A stretch of DNA of 49,461 nt from Robiginitomaculum sp. (GCA_021647375.1 JAKIUV010000009.1:1-49461); one strand, 5' to 3'. Shown: positions 33,720-41,243, counted from the first letter of the stretch. The notes: a model not told the origin generated them from the sequence alone. Program-made: numbers and translations.

Positions 33720-35312
33720 TTAGGGTTTGACCTGCACCCAATCCAACCCGAATCTTGCCAGATATTTTTTGAGGCGGTCGGCGTCGTTTTTGGTTTTGCG
33801 CATGCTTCGCGAGACGGCGTAAAGTTTGCGTCCAGCTTCACTGAGGGAGTTTGAGGCGCGACAGGTTTCAATGACATGGGCCAGGCCGGGGCGCTCGAAC
33901 GGGTCGATGGTCTCCAAGGTCTCTTGGGATATGACCGACAAGAGTATGCGTTCAAAATCATTATCACCCGCCAGCCGCCATGTTTGTTTCAGCCGGGCGA
34001 TTTCTTTCTCTACGCTTTGCAGGCCAATGCGTGAGCCGTCTGCGAATGTGCAAAGACGGGTAACGGAGGCGGTGAGGTCGCGGAAGTTTGCTATCCATTT
34101 GGCTTCGCCCGACAGGGCAAATTTCAGGTAGGCCGTTAGCGCTTCTTTGTTGAAACTCATCTTGCGATGATTGGCGGCGCTAAATTTGCTTAACTCGAAA
34201 TCCAAATTAGGCGCAATGTCTTCGGGGCGCTCGCTCAGGCTTGGCAAGGTATAGCTCCACATATTTATCCGCGCCAATAAATCTGCACGAAATTTACCTT
34301 CCGCCACTGCTTGCACCAAATCGACCGTCGTACCTGCAATCAGTTGAAATTGGGCGCTGACTTGTACATCGCCGCCGACCGGATAGAATTTGTGTTCTTC
34401 CAGGGCGCGTAAAATCATGGCTTGTTCGTCGAGGCCAAGCTCTTCGATTTCGTCGAGGAATAACATGCCCTTATGGGCCGTGCGGAGAAGTCCAGCGCGG
34501 TCTTTGGTGGCTCCCGCATAAGCGCCGCGCTTGTGGCCGAACAGGGCAGACAAAGCGGTTTCGCCCCGCAGGGTGGCGCAGTTAATTTCAACGAACTCGC
34601 CCTCTATTTGGTTGCGGCGTTTCTTTAATTGATAGATGCGCCGCGCCAAATGCGACTTGCCTGCACCTGTGGGGCCAGTGAGGAGAACAGGCGATGTCGT
34701 GCGAATGGCAACATGTTCAATCTCGTCGATGAGGGCGTTAAATTTTGCATTTCGGGTGTGGATACCGGACTTTAGAAACGCCGTATCGGATGTGCGTTCG
34801 CGCTCAAACCGGTCGGCAATGGCGTCGTATTTGGACAAATCCAGATCAATGATCGAGACTGTACCCGTGCTTTCACTCCGACTGCGCTTGGGCGGTGAGA
34901 GCTGCAAAATTTTCCCTGGCATATAATTGGCTTCGTTCAAAAGGAACAAGCAAATTTGCGCCACATGTGTGCCCGTCGTGATGTGCAGGAGATAGTCTTC
35001 TGTGTCCGTATCAAACCTATACAGGGAGGCGAAATCGAACAGGGCTTCATAGACCTCGCCCAAATCCCACGGATTGTCGATGTCGATTTCGTTGAATACC
35101 ACTTCTGTATCCGGTGACACCAAAGCAATATCGTCCCGCACTTGCTCGGCAATGGTCATATATTTGCTGTCAAAGATCATCTCGAAACGGTCGATCTGCA
35201 TATCGTCTTGGGAGCATAGATCAACACTAGGCCGCCACCGCTCCCAACGTTTGGCACCTTTGCCGTTATCAAGGTTGATTCCCAGGAACCCTATGGCGAC
35301 ATTTTTCTTCAT
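33720..35312 (-). CDS. rtcR: RtcR, sigma54-dependent activator with CARF sensor domain
   Basis: RtcR activates rtcBA transcription with sigma54. The 530-residue protein has an N-terminal CARF domain (about 1-180; the loop HITTGTHVAQ at 110-119 is the expected ligand-site region). The AAA+ domain follows: Walker A GPTGAGKS (213-220), Walker B LFLDEIE (284-290) and the ARINMWSYTLPSLSERPEDI segment. A C-terminal helix-turn-helix ends the protein. Published work on Enterobacteria shows the CARF domain binds tRNA fragments ending in cyclic phosphate. Here the sigma54-contact loop reads GAYAGA (263-268) instead of GAFTGA. It diverges from the tRNA-rtcB-rtcA unit across a 278-bp A/T-rich region. Confidence 0.95.
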   Translation of the reverse strand: MKKNVAIGFLGINLDNGKGAKRWERWRPSVDLCSQDDMQIDRFEMIFDSKYMTIAEQVRDDIALVSPDTEVVFNEIDIDNPWDLGEVYEALFDFASLYRFDTDTEDYLLHITTGTHVAQICLFLLNEANYMPGKILQLSPPKRSRSESTGTVSIIDLDLSKYDAIADRFERERTSDTAFLKSGIHTRNAKFNALIDEIEHVAIRTTSPVLLTGPTGAGKSHLARRIYQLKKRRNQIEGEFVEINCATLRGETALSALFGHKRGAYAGATKDRAGLLRTAHKGMLFLDEIEELGLDEQAMILRALEEHKFYPVGGDVQVSAQFQLIAGTTVDLVQAVAEGKFRADLLARINMWSYTLPSLSERPEDIAPNLDFELSKFSAANHRKMSFNKEALTAYLKFALSGEAKWIANFRDLTASVTRLCTFADGSRIGLQSVEKEIARLKQTWRLAGDNDFERILLSVISQETLETIDPFERPGLAHVIETCRASNSLSEAGRKLYAVSRSMRKTKNDADRLKKYLARFGLDWVQVKP

Positions 35313-35515
35313 GAGAATAGCTTAAGTTATATGTACTTATAAATAAATATAAAAATATAAGATAATAGTGGTGTTTTTCAAGCAAGAATCACTAAAAAAT
35401 AAAAAAGAAGCCAGTAAAATCAATACTTTATCATTTTTCTGCAAGAAACCATTTCCCAAGGCTTAGGTCGCACCGCAGTTTATAGATGTTGAAAGACGGA
35501 AAATTAAGCAGGTGA

Positions 35516-35561
35516 ATAGGCACTTGCGTTCAACAAGACGGCGGATGGTTGCCCTGCTGCA
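35516..35561 (+). promoter_or_regulatory. Candidate sigma54 promoter(s) for the rtc unit
   Basis: Two weak matches to the sigma54 -24/-12 pattern lie in the rtcR-tRNA gap. One is 35546-35561, TGG then TGCA with the correct GG-to-GC distance but a poor -24 (TGGTTG). The other is 35518-35533, with an excellent -24 (GGCAC) but a -12 that reads TTCAA without GC. Since RtcR is the divergent neighbour, one sigma54 promoter is expected here; the sequence does not decide which. Confidence 0.35.
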
Positions 35562-35579
35562 CATACACGGCAGGGCAAC
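35548..35579 (+). other. Perfect 10-bp stem-loop just upstream of the tRNA-Gln-like gene
   Basis: GTTGCCCTGC (35548-35557) pairs with GCAGGGCAAC (35570-35579) around a 12-nt loop, 11 bp before the first tRNA base. There is no T-run, so it is not a standard terminator. It may be a transcript leader structure, a processing signal or an operator for RtcR; it overlaps one of the candidate sigma54 promoters. Confidence 0.6.
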
Positions 35580-35590
35580 ACAGGAGTTAA

Positions 35591-35664
35591 TGATCCTTCG
35601 TCTAATGGTAGGACGTCAGGTTTTGGATCTGAAAATGTAGGTTCGATCCCTGCAGGATCAACCA
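35591..35664 (+). tRNA. tRNA-Gln (UUG), embedded in the rtc operon
   Basis: The 74-nt sequence folds as a complete cloverleaf: acceptor TGATCCT/AGGATCA, D stem GTCT/GGAC, anticodon stem TCAGG/TCTGA with loop TTTTGGA (anticodon TTG at 35623-35625), T stem GTAGG/CCTGC with loop TTCGATC, discriminator A and an encoded CCA. U8, A14, G18-G19, A21 and G53-C61 are all standard. The discriminator is A rather than the G usual for glutamine tRNAs. It lies only 16 bp before the Asn-like tRNA and on the same strand as rtcB, with no terminator between them. Confidence 0.85.
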
Positions 35665-35680
35665 AAGTAAAGAGAACTAT

Positions 35681-35757
35681 TCGTGTGGGTTCCTATTGGT
35701 AGGGGAGCTGGACTGTTAATCCGGTGGCTGCAGTTTCGAATACTGCCGCACGAGCCA
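35681..35757 (+). tRNA. tRNA-Asn-like gene (GUU) with non-canonical core
   Basis: The 77-nt sequence folds as acceptor TCGTGTG/CGCACGA, D stem TTCC/GGGA, anticodon stem CTGGA/TCCGG with loop CTGTTAA (anticodon GTT at 35715-35717), T stem GCAGT/ACTGC with loop TTCGAAT, discriminator G and encoded CCA. Several near-universal positions differ: G instead of U at position 8, U instead of A at 14, a 9-nt D loop, and U53:A61 (35734:35742) instead of G53:C61. The anticodon arm is intact. It may be a specialised tRNA-like RNA rather than a translation tRNA. rtcB starts 62 bp downstream. Confidence 0.75.
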
Positions 35758-35807
35758 AATACGTAATGCGCCAGAGTGCGCGAAAGAGGAAGATGCCTAA
35801 GGGCAAG

Positions 35808-35813
35808 AAGGAG
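35808..35813 (+). promoter_or_regulatory. rtcB ribosome-binding site that fixes the start
   Basis: AAGGAG lies 6 bases before ATG 35820. The rtcB frame stays open upstream into the tRNA-Asn-like gene, so the longer versions are artefacts. ATG 35814 directly abuts the site and is too close to it. Confidence 0.75.
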
Positions 35814-35819
35814 ATGAAA

Positions 35820-37076
35820 ATGGAACAAGAATTCGAAACAATCGAGAGGTTTGCCACCGAGCATGGCTATGAAGTTATGGCTGGTGATGTTGGTGTACCT
35901 GTGAAAATGTGGACGCGGGGCGTGCCTATTGATGACCGTGCTAGGCGGCAACTTTTGCGGACTGCGCAAATGCCGTTTATCTTTAAACATGTAGCGGTGA
36001 TGCCGGATGTGCATGTTGGCCTCGGGGCGACTATTGGCTCTGTTATCCCGACCAAGAACGCCATTATTCCGGCGGCTGTTGGCGTCGATATTGGCTGTGG
36101 TATGATGGCGTGCAGAACAACTCTGACCGCCAACGATTTGCCGCATTCGCTTGGGCATTTGCGCTCGGCGATTGAACGGGCTGTGCCGCATGGTCGGTCT
36201 TCTGGCCGTGGCCGTGATAAAGGCTCTTGGAACGATGCGCCCGATACGGCGCTGGTCGCTTGGGGCGGGTTGGTGGAACGGTTTGACGTGATTACTGATA
36301 AGCATAAGTCGATTAAGAAGACCAATAACCTAAAACATCTCGGGACGCTCGGGACAGGCAACCACTTTATCGAGGTCTGTCTTGACCAAGAAGACCGTGT
36401 TTGGTTTATGCTGCACTCTGGATCCCGGGGTGTGGGTAATAAAATCGGAAGATACTTCATTGAGCTTGCCAAAAAGGATATGGAGAAATGGTTTATCAAT
36501 ATCCCGGATCGGGACTTGGCCTATTTCCCGCAAGGTACAGATCATTTCGATGATTATGTGCAAGCGGTGGAATGGGCGCAAGATTTCGCCATGGCTAACC
36601 GCACCGTGATGATGCGTAATGTCATCAAAGCGGCGCGGGACGTGCTGAGCGTGCCGTTCGATGCAGAAGTGGAGGCGGTAAATTGCCATCATAATTATGT
36701 CAGCCGCGAAAACCATTTCGGCGAAAATATCTTTGTCACCCGTAAAGGCGCCGTGCGCGCCCGGAGGGGCGATATGGGTATTATCCCCGGCTCTATGGGG
36801 ACGCGTTCATATATCGTGCGCGGGCTTGGTAACGAAGACAGCTTTACGTCTTGCTCTCACGGGGCGGGGCGGGTGATGTCCCGAACCCAAGCCAAGAAAG
36901 AGGTTAGCCTTGAAGAGCATTTGGACGCAGTCAAAGATGTGGAATGCCGCAAAGATGCAGGCGTCATCGACGAAACCCCGTCCGCCTACAAACCCATTGA
37001 CGATGTCATGGAAGCGCAGAAAGACTTGGTTGAGATTGTCCGCACTTTACGGCAGGTTGTTTGTGTTAAAGGTTAG
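35820..37076 (+). CDS. rtcB: RNA-splicing/repair ligase RtcB
   Basis: RtcB joins RNA ends with 2',3'-cyclic phosphate or 3'-phosphate to 5'-OH, using GTP and Mn2+. From ATG 35820 it is 418 residues. Metal and guanylate sites are visible: MPDVHVG (Asp63, His65), VDIGCGMMA (Cys93), GTGNHFIE (His182), CHHNYVSREN (about 289-297), and SCSHGAGRVMSR with the guanylylated His347. GSMGTRSYIVRG is also conserved. The gene is preceded by two tRNA genes on the same strand and followed by rtcA after 38 bp. Expression is probably through RtcR and sigma54. Confidence 0.96.
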   Translation: MEQEFETIERFATEHGYEVMAGDVGVPVKMWTRGVPIDDRARRQLLRTAQMPFIFKHVAVMPDVHVGLGATIGSVIPTKNAIIPAAVGVDIGCGMMACRTTLTANDLPHSLGHLRSAIERAVPHGRSSGRGRDKGSWNDAPDTALVAWGGLVERFDVITDKHKSIKKTNNLKHLGTLGTGNHFIEVCLDQEDRVWFMLHSGSRGVGNKIGRYFIELAKKDMEKWFINIPDRDLAYFPQGTDHFDDYVQAVEWAQDFAMANRTVMMRNVIKAARDVLSVPFDAEVEAVNCHHNYVSRENHFGENIFVTRKGAVRARRGDMGIIPGSMGTRSYIVRGLGNEDSFTSCSHGAGRVMSRTQAKKEVSLEEHLDAVKDVECRKDAGVIDETPSAYKPIDDVMEAQKDLVEIVRTLRQVVCVKG

Positions 37077-37114
37077 GCGGAGTTGTTCCGCCTAACCAAT
37101 TAAGAGAAAGCAAA

Positions 37115-38149
37115 ATGGAAAAACGTGAAATCAGTATTGATGGCAGCTTTGGCGAAGGGGGTGGGCAGGTTTTGCGCACGTCTATTAGCTTGTCTGCAAT
37201 TACGGGCGTGCCTGTGCGGATTGATAATATTCGGGCGGGGCGGCGAAAGCCCGGCCTAATGCGGCAGCATTTGACTTCGATTAAAGCGGCGGCGGAAATT
37301 TGCGGGGCTAAGGTTGAGGGTTTAGAGCTGCGCTCGGATGCTATCAGCTTTGAGCCGGGTGAAATTTTGGGCGGGGATTACCGCTTTGATATTGGCTCGG
37401 CGGGCGGCACTGTGCTTGTGGCGCAAACTATTATCCCTATCCTCAGCCATGCAAAAACCGCGTCCACCGCCACCATCATCGGCGGCACCCATAATATGTG
37501 GGCGCCGACATTTGATTATCTGGAGCGGGCTTTCTTGCCGCAATATAATAAAATGGGCGGGCGGGTTTCTGCGGAATTGATTAAATACGGCTTCGTGCCT
37601 GCGGGCGGCGGCGAGATTGCTCTCTCCGTGCGACCAACCACCGAGAAACGGGCTTTGGATTTACAAGAACGCGGTGAGAAAACCGGCGCAAATATTGTTG
37701 CGGTATTGGCCAACCTTAAACGCGACATCGCCAACCGTGAGATTAAAGCCATCACCAAGCGCATGGACATAGACAAATCCGCGAGCGAAATCCTGCACGT
37801 AGAAAGTCCGGGGCCGGGCAATGCTGTGTCCGTGTTTATGGACTACGAAAACGTCACCGAGGTCTTTATCGGCCTAGGCCAACACGGTGTGCGCGCCGAA
37901 GCCGTAGCGGGCTTAGTGGTTGATGAAGCGCGGGGTTATTTCACCAGCGAAGCCGCCGTCGGCCCGCATTTGGCAGATCAGCTTTTGCTGCCAATGGCGC
38001 TGATGAAGGGTGGTGTGTTCACCACGACCGAAATCACCGAACATACACGCACCAATATAAACATTATAAAACGCTTCGTTGACGTAGATTTTAAAACTGA
38101 GCAAATAGCTCGAAAAATATGGCGTGTAAAAATATCTAACCCCTCTTAA
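37115..38149 (+). CDS. rtcA: RNA 3'-terminal phosphate cyclase
   Basis: RtcA converts RNA 3'-phosphates to 2',3'-cyclic phosphates with ATP, making ends that RtcB can seal. The 344-residue protein starts IDGSFGEGGGQVLRTSISLS, and contains RAGRRKPGLMRQHLTSI, GSAGGTVLVAQTIIPIL, FVPAGGGEIAL, and HLADQLLLPMALMKGG. His310 in TEHTRTNINIIKRF is at the position expected for the adenylated His of the Escherichia coli enzyme. It is the last gene of the tRNA-tRNA-rtcB-rtcA unit, 82 bp before mobile element copy B. Confidence 0.95.
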   Translation: MEKREISIDGSFGEGGGQVLRTSISLSAITGVPVRIDNIRAGRRKPGLMRQHLTSIKAAAEICGAKVEGLELRSDAISFEPGEILGGDYRFDIGSAGGTVLVAQTIIPILSHAKTASTATIIGGTHNMWAPTFDYLERAFLPQYNKMGGRVSAELIKYGFVPAGGGEIALSVRPTTEKRALDLQERGEKTGANIVAVLANLKRDIANREIKAITKRMDIDKSASEILHVESPGPGNAVSVFMDYENVTEVFIGLGQHGVRAEAVAGLVVDEARGYFTSEAAVGPHLADQLLLPMALMKGGVFTTTEITEHTRTNINIIKRFVDVDFKTEQIARKIWRVKISNPS

Positions 38150-38231
38150 GCGGCATCATCATTTAACGGATTTTTAAACCAGTTTACATGTGATTTAGAG
38201 AGGCCGCTTTATCGACAACAAGGCACAGCAA

Positions 38232-38558
38232 CTAGAGCATTTTTTCTTAATTTGGAACCACTTTGATGGGATGAGTTTTGTTTTTTGGCAAGGCGTGGCT
38301 CGCAGAGCGGGGCTATAGCCCCGGTCAAGAGTCGCAACGCTGTCCAAAAAGCAAAGATCGCCCAAGCAACACCTAAGTCATTGATTTATATAATTACTTT
38401 AAATCCGGTCACTTGCTTTTGCACCCTCCGGGCACAAGACACCGTGAATGCGTCGCTGTCTCCTAACGGTGCTAAGGCACCGCGTCGGAAACAGCTCCTG
38501 TTCACGAATACAAAATCAAGCGCTCAAAGTGAATCCAAATTAAGAAAAAATGCTCTAG
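38232..38558. mobile_element. MITE-like element, copy B (327 bp), inverted relative to copy A
   Basis: The ends 38232-38266 and 38524-38558 match at 33 of 35 positions as inverted repeats, each beginning CTAGAGCATTTTTTCTTAAT read inward. The interior is homologous to copy A on the other strand. A long hairpin (38443-38516) is conserved: outer CGTGAA/TTCACG, middle GCTGTcTCC/GGAaACAGC, and tip CGGTGC-TAAG-GCACCG. The ORF open at 38285-38599 reads through the element and out the far side, so it is not a gene. Together with copy A it brackets a 5.2-kb segment carrying the RNA-repair genes. It occupies most of the 466-bp gap 38150-38615; the flanks show nothing else. Confidence 0.85.
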
Positions 38559-38615
38559 TCGAAGACTTCTATGAACTTAGAACAATGTGGTACAAATGAT
38601 GACCTTAATTTATGG

Positions 38616-39164
38616 TCATTTTGGTGCGCGTTTTGCCATAATTCGTTGTAATGTTCTACGGTGCATATTTAAACGCCTCGCGGTTTCCGACACATTTTTA
38701 TCACACAATTCATAGACACGCTGGATATGCTCCCAACGTACACGGTCTGCTGACATCGGGTTTTCTGGCGGTGATGGGTTTTCATCTTGCTTTGCCAACA
38801 ATGCTTTTGTGACGTCATCAGCGTCAGCGGGTTTAGCCAGATAATCCACCGCCCCGTGCTTAATCGCTGCAACTGCCGTTGCAAGATTTCCGTAACCCGT
38901 GAGCATGACCATTTTGCAATCCGGGCGTACTTCGTGTAGCATCGCCACTATATCTAGCCCGCTACCATCATTAAGTCGCATATCTATAACTGCAAAAGCA
39001 GGTGGCTTGGATTTAACGATTGCTGTCGCTTCCGCAATGCTCTCCGCCAGCACCACTTCAAAACCGCGCGCCGTTAGTGCGCGGCCAAGGCGAATACGGA
39101 AAGCTTGATTGTCTTCCAGTATCATCAGGGCATTATCCTGCGGTATGTCGTAATGTGTTGGCAC
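38616..39164 (-). CDS. regA: Redox response regulator RegA/ActR/PrrA type
   Basis: The 182-residue protein has a receiver domain (about 12-125) with phospho-acceptor Asp61 in FAVIDMRLNDGSGLD, and a Fis-type helix-turn-helix at the C-terminus (SETARRLNMHRRTLQRIMAK). That C-terminal sequence is nearly invariant in RegA/ActR/PrrA proteins, which control respiration, carbon and nitrogen fixation and photosynthesis genes according to redox state. The start is GTG 39164, with AGGGG 6 bases upstream. It lies 40 bp downstream of the sensor kinase on the same strand. Confidence 0.93.
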   Translation of the reverse strand: MPTHYDIPQDNALMILEDNQAFRIRLGRALTARGFEVVLAESIAEATAIVKSKPPAFAVIDMRLNDGSGLDIVAMLHEVRPDCKMVMLTGYGNLATAVAAIKHGAVDYLAKPADADDVTKALLAKQDENPSPPENPMSADRVRWEHIQRVYELCDKNVSETARRLNMHRRTLQRIMAKRAPK

Positions 39165-39204
39165 ATGCGCCCCTTTTTAATGAATCATTATGCCGTAAGT
39201 CTAT

Positions 39205-40557
39205 TTAAGTCTTCCTCCCGAATAAAGAACTATTTTTGGCCAGTTGGTTGTCAATTGGCCAGCACATTTGCACCCGTGCGCCATGTGCGTCTTCGCGGTT
39301 GGAAAATTTTATGGTGCCACCGACACGTTGGAACAAGGTTGTCGCAATAAAAACGCCAAGCCCCATACCTCCAGCGGAATGTTTTTTATCAGGCCTGTAT
39401 GATATATACGGTTCGCCGACTTTTGCTAAAACGGAGGCGGCAAACCCGGGGCCGTCATCGATCACCTCGATGGAAAGGGATTGTTCACTCCATGTACCGA
39501 TGACTTTAACTTTGGCCTCGGCGAAATCTACGGCGTTCTCAACAATATTGGTCAAACCATACACAAATTCTGGTGTGCGAGTCAAAATGGGTTCAGCTTC
39601 TCCGGATTTTGGGTGGATAATTTGTGTGTTTATTTGTGCTTCAAATCCAATGAAAGGCTCTGTGATTTCGCGGATCAACTCTGTTAAATTAATTTGGTCA
39701 AACATGATGTCGCCCTTGTCGCCGCGCCGGCCCAGCTCCTGCAATATTTCACGACAATGCTTTGCTTGTGACAACAATAGCTCTGCGTCATCCGCCAGTT
39801 CACTGTCAGGTTTTGCGACATTAGCAATTTCTTTTGCGACAACCTGTATGGTCGAAAGCGGCGTACCAAGTTTGTGTGCTGCCGCCGCTGCCAGCCCACC
39901 CAAAGCGGACAACTTTTTCTCGTGAGCCAAGATCGCATCAGTGGCTGCCAGTGCTTGGGTGATACGTTTGGTTTGTGCCGTCGTCCGCCATGCATAACTC
40001 GACGTGAACAACGTCCCGACGAGCAAAGCCAACCACGAACCATATTGATACATTTGCGGTAAAGAAATAGTTTCGCCAGTAAACCATGGCAGAGGCATAT
40101 GAAAAAACAACAGCGCAAAGGACAAACCTGCGACCACCATAGCCATGCAAGCGAACACGCCCATATCCAACGTTTTCGCCGACACAACCACTGGCGCTAA
40201 GAGCAGCAAAGCAAATGGGTTTTGCATGCCGCCCGTAAAATATAAAAGTGCCGACAAAGCCAACACATCAAAAAGCAATTGCCCGCCAGCTTCTGCATTG
40301 GAGACCAGTCTATCGAGGGGTAGAAGGAGCGTAATGGCGATATTCAAAATAATACTGGTCGCAATCACAACAAAACAAGCCAGAAGCGGCACCTCTATTT
40401 TCAAGATAAATTGTACCACAAACAACGAAACCAATTGTCCTGCCACCGCCATCCAGCGCAAGCTGGTTAGGGTTGATCGGCGCAACCGCCCGGTTTGGTA
40501 AAATTCACCGCGCATGCGGGTGTCAAATAAGCTATAAGGGTCCATTGCTTTTTCCAT
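39205..40557 (-). CDS. regB: Redox sensor histidine kinase RegB/ActS/PrrB type
   Basis: The 450-residue protein has about six transmembrane helices in the first 190 residues. TGGMQNPFALLLLAP (about 108-122) is the quinone-associated GGxxNPF motif. The phosphorylated His228 lies in AAAHKLGTPLSTI, and Cys268 in SQAKHCREILQELGRRGDKG sits in the redox box where RegB has its redox-active Cys. The HATPase region follows (NIVENAVDFA, VIDDGPGF, GGMGLGVFIA). Two starts, ATG 40557 and ATG 40545, are possible. It is divergent from senC and precedes regA. Confidence 0.93.
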   Translation of the reverse strand: MEKAMDPYSLFDTRMRGEFYQTGRLRRSTLTSLRWMAVAGQLVSLFVVQFILKIEVPLLACFVVIATSIILNIAITLLLPLDRLVSNAEAGGQLLFDVLALSALLYFTGGMQNPFALLLLAPVVVSAKTLDMGVFACMAMVVAGLSFALLFFHMPLPWFTGETISLPQMYQYGSWLALLVGTLFTSSYAWRTTAQTKRITQALAATDAILAHEKKLSALGGLAAAAAHKLGTPLSTIQVVAKEIANVAKPDSELADDAELLLSQAKHCREILQELGRRGDKGDIMFDQINLTELIREITEPFIGFEAQINTQIIHPKSGEAEPILTRTPEFVYGLTNIVENAVDFAEAKVKVIGTWSEQSLSIEVIDDGPGFAASVLAKVGEPYISYRPDKKHSAGGMGLGVFIATTLFQRVGGTIKFSNREDAHGARVQMCWPIDNQLAKNSSLFGRKT

Positions 40558-40595
40558 TTCTTAAGGTCATAAGCACGTTAAATAAGGAGCAAGTA

Positions 40596-41231
40596 ATGTC
40601 ACGGATTATTTTTAAGCGTTTGGTCGCAGGTTTATGTACGGCTATTGCTATTTCTGCCATGGCTGCTTGCTCTGACAACAATAATAACCTCAAAGCCCGC
40701 AGTGGGCAGGTTACTGCCGTTTCCGGAAAAGCGGCAATTGGCGGTGCTTATAATTTGGTTGATCATACGGGCAAACCTGTCACCGACATTGATTTTCACG
40801 GAAAGGCACAATTGATCTATTTTGGATTTGCCTATTGCCCGGATATATGCCCAACGGCTCTGCAACAAATGGGGGCAGCCTTGGCTTTGTCAGGAAAGGC
40901 CGCCGATTATTATCAACCGATATTTATCACCATTGATTCTGAGCGCGACACACCGAAGATGCTAGCGCAATATGTAACTAATAACGGGTTTCCTGACAAT
41001 TTAATCGGTCTAACCGGAAACCCGGAACAGCTAAAGCATGTTATGAAGGTGTTTAAAGTCATTGGCCAAAAGGTCGAAGACCCAAAAAGCGCTTCTGGTT
41101 ATACATATGATCATTCCAGCATTATTTATATGATGGACAAGAACGGCATGTTCGTAGATGTTTTCACCCACACCACGACACCACAACAAATCGCGGATCG
41201 CTTGATCAGCTATAAAAAAACGGGGCGGTAA
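40596..41231 (+). CDS. senC: SCO1/SenC/PrrC family copper lipoprotein
   Basis: From ATG 40596 (AAGGAG 6 bases upstream) the protein is 211 residues with a lipobox AMAAC (Cys25). The thioredoxin-fold domain carries the copper-binding FAYCPDICPTAL (Cys81, Cys85) and distal His173 in YDHSSIIYMMD. SCO proteins deliver copper to the CuA centre of cytochrome c oxidase and are linked to RegB/PrrB signalling. The divergent regB and nearby regA match the reg/prr locus of other Alphaproteobacteria. A short terminator follows. Confidence 0.93.
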   Translation: MSRIIFKRLVAGLCTAIAISAMAACSDNNNNLKARSGQVTAVSGKAAIGGAYNLVDHTGKPVTDIDFHGKAQLIYFGFAYCPDICPTALQQMGAALALSGKAADYYQPIFITIDSERDTPKMLAQYVTNNGFPDNLIGLTGNPEQLKHVMKVFKVIGQKVEDPKSASGYTYDHSSIIYMMDKNGMFVDVFTHTTTPQQIADRLISYKKTGR

Positions 41232-41243
41232 CGCCTCGTTTTA
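41214..41243. terminator. Bidirectional terminator between senC and the convergent lipoprotein gene
   Basis: CGGGGCG (41221-41227) pairs with CGCCTCG (41232-41238) around GTAA, with one G-U pair. An A-run precedes and TTTT follows, so the hairpin can work in both directions. It overlaps the senC stop and lies 22 bp from the convergent gene's stop. Confidence 0.7.

Noticed and set aside
35591..35757. An ordinary housekeeping tRNA pair next to rtcB by chance
   Set aside because: Not fully excluded, but the short spacing, lack of terminator, RtcR context and the odd core of the Asn-like tRNA make the association look functional.
35724..35819. A longer rtcB beginning inside the tRNA-Asn-like gene
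   Set aside because: The frame is open, but it would translate the 3' half of a folded tRNA. The site AAGGAG before 35820 and the RtcB family N-terminus fix the shorter start.
38285..38599. ORF of about 104 codons across mobile element copy B
   Set aside because: It runs through the element and its terminal repeat, and the related frame in copy A (32752-32949) differs in both ends. It is a by-product of the repeat.
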